A model generated the notes under the pieces. The model saw nothing but the letters and a program-made list of their open reading frames with translations, did no database searches and had not been told where the DNA came from. Below, piece after piece: positions 1-5,095 of a DNA stretch of 5,095 nt. This stretch comes from Actinomycetes bacterium (GTDB taxonomy: Bacteria; Actinomycetota; Actinomycetes; Actinomycetales; Cellulomonadaceae), in assembly GCA_023430425.1 (NCBI GenBank), contig JAEZAR010000214.1, forward strand, positions 1-5,095. The letters are read 5' to 3'. The position numbers and the translations under genes are program-made. Each line of letters begins with the position of its first letter. The stretch's first letter is position 1.

Positions 1-2012
1 GCGTCCCGGGCGAGGGGACGGACGCGCTGGCCGGGCGCCTGCTGGCCCGCGCCGACGCCGGCGCCACGGGCACGGGCCGCTCGCCCGACCAGCAGGCCCT
101 CGCGATGCTGGCGGCGGCGCTCGGCTACCACGAGCGCGAGGCGAAGCCGTTCTGGTGGGCGCACTTCGACCGGCTCGTGAGCCATCCCGCGGAGTGGCTG
201 GACCGGCGCAGCGTGCTGCTCGTCGAGAGCGCCGAGGTCCTCGAGGACTGGCACGTGCCTCCCCGCGCCCACACGTCTCAGCGCCACGTCCGCCTCGTCG
301 GCCGCCTCGAGCCGGGGTCCGGGGTCGCCGAGGGCGCGGACGTGACGGCGGTGTACGACCCGCCGCTCCCGACCTGCCTGAGCACATCCGCACGTGGGAC
401 CCGCGGCTGGACCGACAAGGTGCGCGTGCTGTCCGTGACGGCGCAGGGCGTCGGGGACGCCGCCCGCGACGTCGTGGTGGTGTACGAGCGGCTCGGCACC
501 CGGTCCTCGGCGGCGGACCGCCACGACGCGCTGCCGATGGCGCTGGCCCCCGGCGTCCCCCCGCGGACCGACCCGATCCGCGCGGCGATCCGCGGGCTCG
601 CGGAGCAGGTCGACGGGGCGGCCGAGCTCCCCGACCACCCGGCGCTGGACCTCCTGCGCCGTCGCCCGCCCCGCACCCGCGGCGGCGTGCCGCTCCCACC
701 GGTGGTCGAGGCCGCGTACGGCGCTGCGATCACGGCCGCGGTGGCGAGCCTCGACGGCTCCTACCTCGCGGTCCAGGGGCCGCCCGGCACGGGCAAGACG
801 TACACGGGCGCCCGCGTCGTCGCCGACCTCGTGGCGCGCGGGTGGCGGGTCGGGGTGGTCGCGCAGTCGCACACGGTCGTGGAGAACATGCTCCGCGAGA
901 TCGCGGCGGCGGGTGTGCCCCCGGACCGGATCGGCAAGAAGCCCAACGGCACCGCCGCGGCACAGGTCCCGTGGACCTGGGTCGCCGGCGACCGCTTCGC
1001 CGCGTTCCACGCCGCCGCGGGCGCCGACAAGGGCACGGGCTACGTCATGGGCGGCACCGCCTGGGACTTCACCAACCCGGGCCGGCTGCCCGGACGCCCG
1101 TTCGACCTGCTCGTCGTCGACGAGGCGGGGCAGTTCGCGCTGGCGGACACGCTGGCCGTCGCCTGCGCCGCCCGGAACCTGCTGCTGCTCGGGGACCCGC
1201 AGCAGCTGCCCCAGGTGACCCAGGGCAGGCACCCGGAGCCGGTCGACTGCTCGGCCCTCGGCTGGGTCGCCGACGGCCGCGACACGCTCCCCGACGAGCT
1301 CGGCTACTTCCTCGCCCGCACGTGGCGCATGCACCCGGCGCTCGCCGACGTCGTCTCCCGCCTGGCGTACGCCGGCCGGCTGGTCGCCGTCCCCGCCACG
1401 GCCGAGCGGTTGCTCACGGGCGTGGCGCCCGGCGTCGGGCAGGTGCTCGTGCCACACGACGGCAACGCGGTCGCCTCGGTGGAGGAGGCCGCCGAGGTGG
1501 TCAGGCAGGTGCGGTCGGTGCTCGGGCGCACCTGGGTCGACCCGGGCGCACCTGCCGACCGCTCACCCGCCGGGCGCCCGCTGGGCGAGGGCGACGTGAT
1601 CGTGGTGGCGCCCTACAACGCCCAGGTCTGGACGGTCCGCCGGGCGCTCGACGACGTGGGGCTCACCGGCGTGCGGGTCGGCACCGTCGACATGTTCCAG
1701 GGTCAGCAGGCGGTCGTCGTCGTGGTCTCCATGACGGCGTCGTCGCCGGCGGACGTCCCCCGGGGCATGGAGTTCCTGCTCAGCCGCAACCGCGTCAACG
1801 TCGCCGTCTCGCGGGCCCAGTGGCGGGCCGTCGTGGTCCGCTCGCCGCACCTGACGGACTTCCTCCCGACGACGCCGCGCGGGCTGGCTGAGCTGGGTGC
1901 CTTCCTCGCCGTGGGGCAGGGGCTCGGGCGGGGGGTCGGGCAGGACCTGGGACCGCGCCTCGGGCAGGACCTCGGGCCCGCCGTCGGGCGCCTCGCGCGG
2001 ACGACGCGCTAG
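1..2012 (+). CDS. TM0106-family RecB-like nuclease / SF1 DNA helicase, 5'-truncated by window edge
   Basis: Partial gene: the frame is open from base 3 with no stop, so the true start and the N-terminal RecB-like nuclease half lie outside the window; 669 codons are visible. Residues below are counted from the Met at 105, which is probably internal. The motif HEREAKPFWW (9-18) is typical of the linker in TM0106-type nuclease-helicase fusions. A superfamily 1 (Dna2/Upf1-like) helicase core follows: Walker A GPPGTGKT (225-232), motif Ia around QSHTVVEN (254-261), Walker B VVDEAGQ (337-343), motif III GDPQQLP (363-369), TWRMHP (406-411), VGTVDMFQGQQ (525-535) and the arginine-finger motif RNRVNVAVSRA (561-571). 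All are intact, so ATP-driven DNA or RNA unwinding or translocation is expected in the cytoplasm. The biological role of the family is not established; repair is a guess. The protein ends in a Gly-rich repeat tail (about 604-627) and its stop overlaps that of the convergent gene. Confidence 0.9.
   Translation, partial: VPGEGTDALAGRLLARADAGATGTGRSPDQQALAMLAAALGYHEREAKPFWWAHFDRLVSHPAEWLDRRSVLLVESAEVLEDWHVPPRAHTSQRHVRLVGRLEPGSGVAEGADVTAVYDPPLPTCLSTSARGTRGWTDKVRVLSVTAQGVGDAARDVVVVYERLGTRSSAADRHDALPMALAPGVPPRTDPIRAAIRGLAEQVDGAAELPDHPALDLLRRRPPRTRGGVPLPPVVEAAYGAAITAAVASLDGSYLAVQGPPGTGKTYTGARVVADLVARGWRVGVVAQSHTVVENMLREIAAAGVPPDRIGKKPNGTAAAQVPWTWVAGDRFAAFHAAAGADKGTGYVMGGTAWDFTNPGRLPGRPFDLLVVDEAGQFALADTLAVACAARNLLLLGDPQQLPQVTQGRHPEPVDCSALGWVADGRDTLPDELGYFLARTWRMHPALADVVSRLAYAGRLVAVPATAERLLTGVAPGVGQVLVPHDGNAVASVEEAAEVVRQVRSVLGRTWVDPGAPADRSPAGRPLGEGDVIVVAPYNAQVWTVRRALDDVGLTGVRVGTVDMFQGQQAVVVVVSMTASSPADVPRGMEFLLSRNRVNVAVSRAQWRAVVVRSPHLTDFLPTTPRGLAELGAFLAVGQGLGRGVGQDLGPRLGQDLGPAVGRLARTTR
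1914..1985 (+). repeat. Three-copy 24-nt tandem repeat encoding the helicase C-terminal tail
   Basis: Three consecutive in-frame 24-nt units (1914-1937, 1938-1961, 1962-1985) encode GQGLGRGV, GQDLGPRL and GQDLGPAV, so the consensus is G-Q-D-L-G-P-x-V/L. A partial fourth unit (GRLA) follows, then the stop. The units vary mainly at third positions and in the first copy, as expected for an old slippage expansion. They lie after the last helicase motif, so the tail is probably dispensable for catalysis. Confidence 0.75.
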
Positions 2013-2326
2013 CGGTCCTGGCCCGCGGCCTCGCCGAAGAGCAGCCGACGCACGAGGGCGAGCACGTCGGCCTCGTGGGCCATGTGCGCCTCCCGCCGGG
2101 CCTGCATCCAGACCGCGGGGCTGTGGATCTCGCCGTCGGCGCGCTCGACGAGGTAGGCGCCCGTGGCGCCGTCCGCCGTCAGCGGGGCGACGTGCCACGT
2201 CGTGGGCAGGCCGGTGTCGGGGTCGGGGGCGTGCAACGAGAGGACGACCGGGGTCCGGGCGCGGACGTCGCGGTGGCTCCCGTGCTCACCCTGCGTGGGG
2301 ACCTCGGGCAGGAGCGCCTGGGCCAT
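2009..2326 (-). CDS. Uncharacterised small protein, 105 aa
   Basis: I do not recognise the family. The ATG at 2326 is chosen because a consensus SD (AGGAGG, 2333-2338) lies 6 nt upstream. The frame stays open to a GTG at 2461, but neither that codon nor the ATG at 2401 has a comparable SD. The product is a soluble, mildly acidic protein of 105 residues with no signal peptide or membrane segment. Its middle (about residues 24-75) looks like a small beta-rich fold, with segments such as TPVVLSLHAP, TWHVAPLTA and GAYLVERADGEIHS. Its C-terminal third (about 73-105) is an amphipathic, probably helical stretch rich in Ala, Arg and Glu. No cysteines or catalytic signature are visible. It runs convergently into the helicase gene, sharing the CTAG at the stops, and lies 171 nt downstream of deoD on the same strand, so it could be read from the deoD promoter. 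Coding status rests on the SD, codon bias and neat gene borders. Confidence 0.75.
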   Translation of the reverse strand: MAQALLPEVPTQGEHGSHRDVRARTPVVLSLHAPDPDTGLPTTWHVAPLTADGATGAYLVERADGEIHSPAVWMQARREAHMAHEADVLALVRRLLFGEAAGQDR

Positions 2327-2497
2327 GGTCCACCTCCTCCGCGTCGTCGGCCGTGCCGGGGCCGGCCGTCGACGGATGAGAGGACCGGCCGCGTCCGCCA
2401 TGACGCTTCTTCGTCGTGGCCGCCGGGCGGGTTGAGCGGGCGTGCGCGTGGCGTCCGCCACAGGGGCGTGCGGCGGGGCCGCGGGGCGTGCCGCCGG
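2327..2497. other. Intergenic stretch between deoD and the 105-aa gene
   Basis: This 171-nt stretch holds the SD of the 105-aa gene but no convincing -10/-35 pair for it on the minus strand. Two short direct repeats are visible: GGGGCGTGC at 2463-2471 and 2483-2491, just past the deoD stop, and GCGTCCGCCA at 2391-2400 and 2451-2460. A 5-bp GCGGC/GCCGC stem with a long loop after the deoD stop is too weak to call a terminator, so read-through from deoD into the small gene is possible. Confidence 0.5.
2333..2338 (-). promoter_or_regulatory. Consensus ribosome binding site that fixes the start of the 105-aa gene
   Basis: The minus strand reads AGGAGG followed by TGGACC and ATG, a 6-nt spacer. 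It is the strongest SD in the window and decides the start at 2326 over the longer open frame. Confidence 0.85.
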
Positions 2498-3274
2498 TCA
2501 GGCGTTGGCGAAGGCGGCGAGGCCGAGCGCGACGGCCCGGTCGAAGAGCAGCTCGCGGTCGGCGGCCGAGAGCGCCTCGTCGCGGAAGAGCAGGTCGCTG
2601 ATCGTGCAGATCGCGAGCGCCTCCTTGCCCTCCTGGGCGGCCACGGCGTACAGGCCCGCCGCCTCCATCTCCACCGCCAGCGTCCCGTGCTTGACGAGCG
2701 CCTCGGTGGTCGCGGGGCGGTCGGAGTAGAAGACGTCGCTGGAGATCACCGGGCCCACGTACACGGTGCCGTTCTTGCGGCGCCGGCGGCGGCCGCTCGC
2801 CGGCTCCTCCGCGGGGGCGGTCTTGCGTCGCTGGCCCGGGCCCACGCCCCCGGCCTCGGCCGCCGCGGCGGTCAGGGAGAACGTGGCCGCCGCGCTGAAG
2901 TGGATCTGGGGGATCTTGTTGCCCACGACGGAGGAGTCGGTGTGGGCGGCGTTGGCGATGACGACGTCGCCGACCTGCAGGTGCGGCGCCATCCCGCCCG
3001 CGGTGCCGATCCGGATGATCCGCTCCACGCCGTAGAACCGGAAGAGCTCCGTCGCGTAGATGCTGATGGACGGGATGCCCATCCCGGACGCGAGGACCGA
3101 CACCGGCCGGCCGTCGAACGTGCCGGTGTAGCCGAGGATCCCGCGCACCTCCGTGACCAGCCGGGCGTCCTCGAGCACCGTCTCGGCGATCCTCTGCGCG
3201 CGCCGGGGGTCGCCGGGCATCAGGACGTCGGGGGCGAGGTCGCCGGGCTCGGCGCCGATGTGCGGTGTGGCCAT
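2498..3274 (-). CDS. deoD: DeoD-type purine nucleoside phosphorylase with an Arg-rich insertion
   Basis: Cytosolic enzyme of purine salvage: it reversibly splits purine (deoxy)ribonucleosides with phosphate into base and (deoxy)ribose-1-phosphate. Members of this NP-I family usually form hexamers. The protein aligns from its first residue with E. coli DeoD (MATPHI... in both). Expected ligand residues are present, counted with Met: His5, Gly21, Arg25, Arg44, Arg88, Thr91 (Ser in E. coli), Phe182, Glu202-Met203-Glu204, and the Ser226-Asp227 pair with Arg240, equivalent to the catalytic Asp204/Arg217. At 258 aa it is longer than E. coli's 239, because about 22 net residues are inserted near residues 142-169, with R162-R166 and K167 in a row. 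The family start fits the ATG at 3274. No clear SD precedes it, but a promoter sits directly upstream, so translation may be leaderless. It lies 94 nt downstream of the transporter operon, behind a hairpin pair, so it is probably a separate transcription unit. Confidence 0.93.
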   Translation of the reverse strand: MATPHIGAEPGDLAPDVLMPGDPRRAQRIAETVLEDARLVTEVRGILGYTGTFDGRPVSVLASGMGIPSISIYATELFRFYGVERIIRIGTAGGMAPHLQVGDVVIANAAHTDSSVVGNKIPQIHFSAAATFSLTAAAAEAGGVGPGQRRKTAPAEEPASGRRRRRKNGTVYVGPVISSDVFYSDRPATTEALVKHGTLAVEMEAAGLYAVAAQEGKEALAICTISDLLFRDEALSAADRELLFDRAVALGLAAFANA

Positions 3275-3280
3275 GCGCCG

Positions 3281-3310
3281 ACCCTAGCCGGACGGGCGGG
3301 GAGCGGTCAC
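3281..3310 (-). promoter_or_regulatory. Predicted deoD promoter, probably giving a leaderless mRNA
   Basis: On the minus strand, GTGACC (3305-3310) resembles the TTGACN -35 box, and TAGGGT (3281-3286) matches the actinobacterial TANNNT -10 box. The spacer between them is 18 nt. Only 6 nt separate the -10 from the deoD ATG, so transcription should start at or within a base or two of the A of ATG. That agrees with the lack of a convincing SD. The -35 lies inside hairpin A. Confidence 0.6.
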
Positions 3311-3359
3311 CGACCGCCCCCCGCCCGGGGGCTCGAGGACGGTCACCGACCGCCCCCGG
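3293..3359 (-). terminator. Tandem GC-rich hairpins downstream of the transporter operon
   Basis: Hairpin A (3293-3327) pairs 3293-3308 with 3312-3327 around a 3-nt loop. That gives 16 pairs on the minus-strand RNA, one of them a G-U at 3302/3318; on the plus strand the same position is an A-C mismatch. Hairpin B (3325-3359) has a perfect 8-bp outer stem (3325-3332 with 3352-3359) and an inner GGTC/GACC stem (3341-3344 with 3348-3351). They overlap at 3325-3327 and lie 10 nt or more past the stop of the small-subunit gene. There is no U tract, which is common for actinobacterial intrinsic terminators. The G-U asymmetry favours action on the minus-strand transcript. An operator role is the main alternative. 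Confidence 0.55.
3304..3357. repeat. Pair of 18-nt direct repeats, each with an internal dyad
   Basis: CGGTCACCGACCGCCCCC occurs exactly at 3304-3321 and 3340-3357, a 36-bp period. Each copy contains the dyad CGGTC-ACC-GACCG. The copies form the cores of the two hairpins, and the first covers the predicted deoD -35 box. Confidence 0.85.
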
Positions 3360-3368
3360 CCCGACTGC

Positions 3369-3494
3369 TCACAGGTCGTGCGGCTCCTCGCCCTCGTACC
3401 CGCCGTCCTTGCGCAGACGGATGATCGCGAGGGTCAGGCCGCCCCAGACGAGGACGACGGCCAGGAGCATGAAGCCGATCGCGGTGGCGGTCAT
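3369..3494 (-). CDS. metS: MetS-like small subunit of an NSS-family transporter, 41 aa
   Basis: This 41-residue protein has one hydrophobic span (about residues 4-26, rich in Leu, Val, Ala and Ile) and a short charged tail with RLRKD then EGEEPHD. That is the expected form of the small subunits encoded directly after some bacterial NSS transporters, such as MetS in the Corynebacterium glutamicum methionine/alanine importer MetPS. There the small partner is needed for activity of the large one, and it presumably sits in the membrane beside it. The ATG at 3494 is preferred over an upstream in-frame ATG at 3563. It has an SD-like AAGGGAG (3502-3508) 7 nt away, embedded in the last codons of the transporter gene. 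Its ATG also overlaps the transporter stop as ATGA, which indicates translational coupling and equal expression. Function is assigned from position and shape, since so short a protein offers little sequence evidence. Confidence 0.85.
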   Translation of the reverse strand: MTATAIGFMLLAVVLVWGGLTLAIIRLRKDGGYEGEEPHDL

Positions 3495-5068
3495 CGGGCC
3501 GCTCCCTTCGTGGTGAGCGCCGGGAGGGTCTCCGGCGTGAAGTCGTCGGGGTTGTGGCGCCACCGGGGGAGCATGGCAGCGGCGGCGATCACGACGCAGA
3601 GGACGACCACTCCCCAGCCCAGACCCATGAGGAAGCCGGTCGGGTAGCCGTCATAGCCCTCGCTGAACAGCTTGACGAGGCCGGTGATGAGGATCGCGGT
3701 GAGCACCACCGGCACGAGGATGCCGACGTCCCAACGCCACCAGGACCCGACGGGCACACCCGGCCGGTCGTTGAGGTGCGCCTGGAGGTCGCGGAGGCGG
3801 CGGAGGACGAGGCCGACGAGGACGCACGACGCGATCGCCGAGACCAGCACGCCGACCTCGTTGACGAACTTGTCGGCCACGTCGAGGACGTACAGGCCCG
3901 TCGTCGTCCCGAACAGGACAGTCGAGATCACGGCGAGCGTGCCGCCCACGACGAGGGCGCCCTTGCGCGGCGACCACGCGAACTTCTCCTGGAAGGCGGC
4001 GGAGGCCACCTGGAGGATCGAGATCAGCGAGGTCATGCCCGCCAGGATGAGCGCACCGAAGAAGAGCACGCCGAAGACCGAGCCGCCCGGCATGAGCGAC
4101 AGGATCTGCGGGAAGGCGATGAACGCGAGGCCGACGCCCTGGTACGTCGTCTCCTCCACGGGGATGCCCGCCTGCAGGGCCATGAACCCCACCGCCGAGA
4201 ACACGCCGATGCCGGCGAGCAGCTCGAAGGACGAGTTGCCCAGACCGACGACGAGGCCCGTCGTGGTGAGGTTGGACCGCCGCCGCAGGTAGGAGGAGTA
4301 GGTGATCATGATGCCGAAGGCGATCGACATGGAGAAGAAGACCTGGGCGTAGGCGGCCATCCAGACGTCGGGATGACCGAGCGCCTCCCAGTCGGGCGTG
4401 AAGAACGCGTTCAGGCCGTCGGCGGCGCCCTCCAGGGTGACGGCGCGGATGACGATCGCGATGAAGATGACGACGAGCAGCGGGATCATGACGAGGTTCG
4501 CGCGCTCGATGCCGCGACGGACACCGCCGGCGAGGATGACCAGCGCGAGCACCCACATGATCATGAGCGGGATGAGGACCTGCGGCACGTACTCGAAGCC
4601 GATGGTCGGCACGTCCGCGACCTGCAGGTAGTCGCCGAGCAGGAAGCCCGCGGGGTCGTCGCCCCAGCGCTGGTCGGCCGCGAACACCATGTAGCTCGCC
4701 GCCCAGGCGATGATCACCGTGTAGTACACGGCGATGACGCACGAGATGGCGACCTGGAACCAGCCCAGCCCCTCCGACGGCTTGGCCAGCCGGCGGAACG
4801 AGGCGGGGGGGCCGCCGCGGAACCGGTGCCCGATCGAGTAGTCGAGCCACAGGATCGGGATCCCCGCGGTGATGAGGGCCACGAGGTAGGGGATGAGGAA
4901 CGCGCCGCCGCCGTTGTCGTAGGCCGTCCCGGGGAAACGCCAGATGTTGCCCAGGCCGACGGCGGAACCCACCGCCGCCAGGATGAAGCCGAGCTGACCG
5001 GACCACTGCTCCCGGGGAGCAGCCCCGGCCTGCGGGGCCGTCGCTGGATCTCTCGTACCGTCGCTCAT
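3491..5068 (-). CDS. metP: Sodium-dependent SLC6/NSS-family transporter, probably MetP-like amino-acid importer
   Basis: Inner-membrane Na+-coupled symporter of the LeuT fold, 525 aa with about 12 predicted helices. TM1 carries the family signature VGSAVGLGNIWRFP (33-46) followed by NGGGAF (52-57). Aligned by eye to LeuT, Na1 ligands are Ala36, Asn41, Ser246 (Thr254 in LeuT) and Asn278. Na2 ligands are Gly34, Val37, Ala343, Thr346 and Ser347. The outer gate is Arg44/Asp399, and Tyr116 matches Tyr108. Substrate pocket positions are Ser35, Ile112, Phe245, Ser248, Phe251 and Ile351. Glu282 matches LeuT Glu290, which predicts chloride independence. The TM6 unwound segment reads Ala250-Phe-Gly instead of Gly-Phe-Gly. 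The start at 5068 has an SD (AGGAAGG, 5073-5079), and an in-frame stop at 5081-5083 rules out a longer protein. The coupled MetS-like gene supports a MetPS-type methionine/alanine importer, but the substrate is inferred from that pairing only; the symbol is a family-level name. Confidence 0.9.
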   Translation of the reverse strand: MSDGTRDPATAPQAGAAPREQWSGQLGFILAAVGSAVGLGNIWRFPGTAYDNGGGAFLIPYLVALITAGIPILWLDYSIGHRFRGGPPASFRRLAKPSEGLGWFQVAISCVIAVYYTVIIAWAASYMVFAADQRWGDDPAGFLLGDYLQVADVPTIGFEYVPQVLIPLMIMWVLALVILAGGVRRGIERANLVMIPLLVVIFIAIVIRAVTLEGAADGLNAFFTPDWEALGHPDVWMAAYAQVFFSMSIAFGIMITYSSYLRRRSNLTTTGLVVGLGNSSFELLAGIGVFSAVGFMALQAGIPVEETTYQGVGLAFIAFPQILSLMPGGSVFGVLFFGALILAGMTSLISILQVASAAFQEKFAWSPRKGALVVGGTLAVISTVLFGTTTGLYVLDVADKFVNEVGVLVSAIASCVLVGLVLRRLRDLQAHLNDRPGVPVGSWWRWDVGILVPVVLTAILITGLVKLFSEGYDGYPTGFLMGLGWGVVVLCVVIAAAAMLPRWRHNPDDFTPETLPALTTKGAAR

Positions 5069-5072
5069 GGGG

Positions 5073-5079
5073 CCTTCCT
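5073..5079 (-). promoter_or_regulatory. Ribosome binding site of the transporter gene
   Basis: AGGAAGG on the minus strand ends 4 nt before the ATG at 5068 (7 nt if only AGGA is counted). The operon promoter would lie beyond the right edge; only 27 nt upstream are visible. Confidence 0.7.
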
Positions 5080-5095
5080 GTCATGGTGGCGCACC

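Noticed and set aside
155..1891. A 578-codon plus-strand open frame inside the helicase gene
   Set aside because: It is an alternate-frame shadow rich in Arg, Pro and Gly; the helicase motifs are in the other frame.
1563..2198. A 211-codon minus-strand open frame spanning the ends of the helicase and the 105-aa gene
   Set aside because: Arg-rich, no domain, no SD, and it conflicts with the two better-supported genes.
2391..2460. 10-nt direct repeat GCGTCCGCCA at 2391-2400 and 2451-2460, exactly 60 bp apart
   Set aside because: Short and GC-rich enough to occur by chance in this composition; no dyad or promoter is associated with it.
2327..2461. N-terminal extension of the 105-aa protein from a GTG at 2461 or an ATG at 2401
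   Set aside because: The extension is Arg/Pro-rich and lacks a good SD, whereas the ATG at 2326 has a consensus one.
2463..2497. Possible terminator after deoD with GGGGCGTGC repeats
   Set aside because: Only a 5-bp stem with a long loop can be drawn and there is no T tract; not enough to call.
2075..3424. A 449-codon plus-strand open frame over deoD and its flanks
   Set aside because: It is the antisense shadow of deoD and the 105-aa gene; the translation is Arg/Gly/Ala low-complexity with no recognisable domain, as expected in very GC-rich DNA.
2498..5068. Functional link between deoD and metPS, such as methylthioadenosine/methionine salvage
   Set aside because: The hairpins and a separate deoD promoter argue against one operon, and no other methionine-cycle gene is in the window.
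3651..5084. A 477-codon minus-strand open frame starting at an ATG 16 nt upstream of the transporter start
   Set aside because: It is out of frame with the clear NSS transporter and gives Arg/Pro/Gly-rich nonsense; the transporter frame carries all family motifs.

Overview
The window is very GC-rich, with G or C at most third codon positions, SD-led starts and a TANNNT-type -10 element. This suggests a high-GC actinobacterium. The protein families look most like Micrococcales (Cellulomonas-like), but that is inference from sequence character, not a search. There are five genes: one on the plus strand, cut off by the left edge, and four on the minus strand.

Left part (1-2012, plus): the C-terminal two thirds of a TM0106-type RecB-nuclease/superfamily 1 helicase fusion, with a complete set of helicase motifs and a glycine-rich tail made of an 8-residue repeat. 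It converges on a 105-residue orphan protein (2009-2326, minus). The two stop codons share one CTAG tetranucleotide, so there is no spacer and no room for a terminator between them.

Middle (2498-3274, minus): a DeoD-type purine nucleoside phosphorylase. Its recognised active-site residues are intact, but it carries a net insertion of about 22 residues with a run of arginines. Its start has no convincing SD. A good -35/-10 pair is placed so that transcription would begin at or next to the ATG, which suggests a leaderless mRNA.

Right part (3369-5068, minus): a two-gene operon, a 525-residue SLC6/NSS sodium symporter followed by a 41-residue single-span small subunit of the MetS type. The pair is coupled by an ATGA stop/start overlap and is most likely a MetPS-like methionine/alanine uptake system. 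The 94 nt between this operon and deoD holds two adjacent 35-nt hairpins built on the same 18-nt direct repeat. They probably form a U-tract-less terminator for the operon, and they also contain the deoD -35 box.

Together the genes cover DNA processing, nucleoside salvage and amino-acid uptake. I see no mobile element, CRISPR array, RNA gene or defence island, and nothing that amounts to a new system. The points worth a second look are local: the phosphorylase insertion, the hairpin/promoter overlap, the CTAG convergence and the repeat tail.
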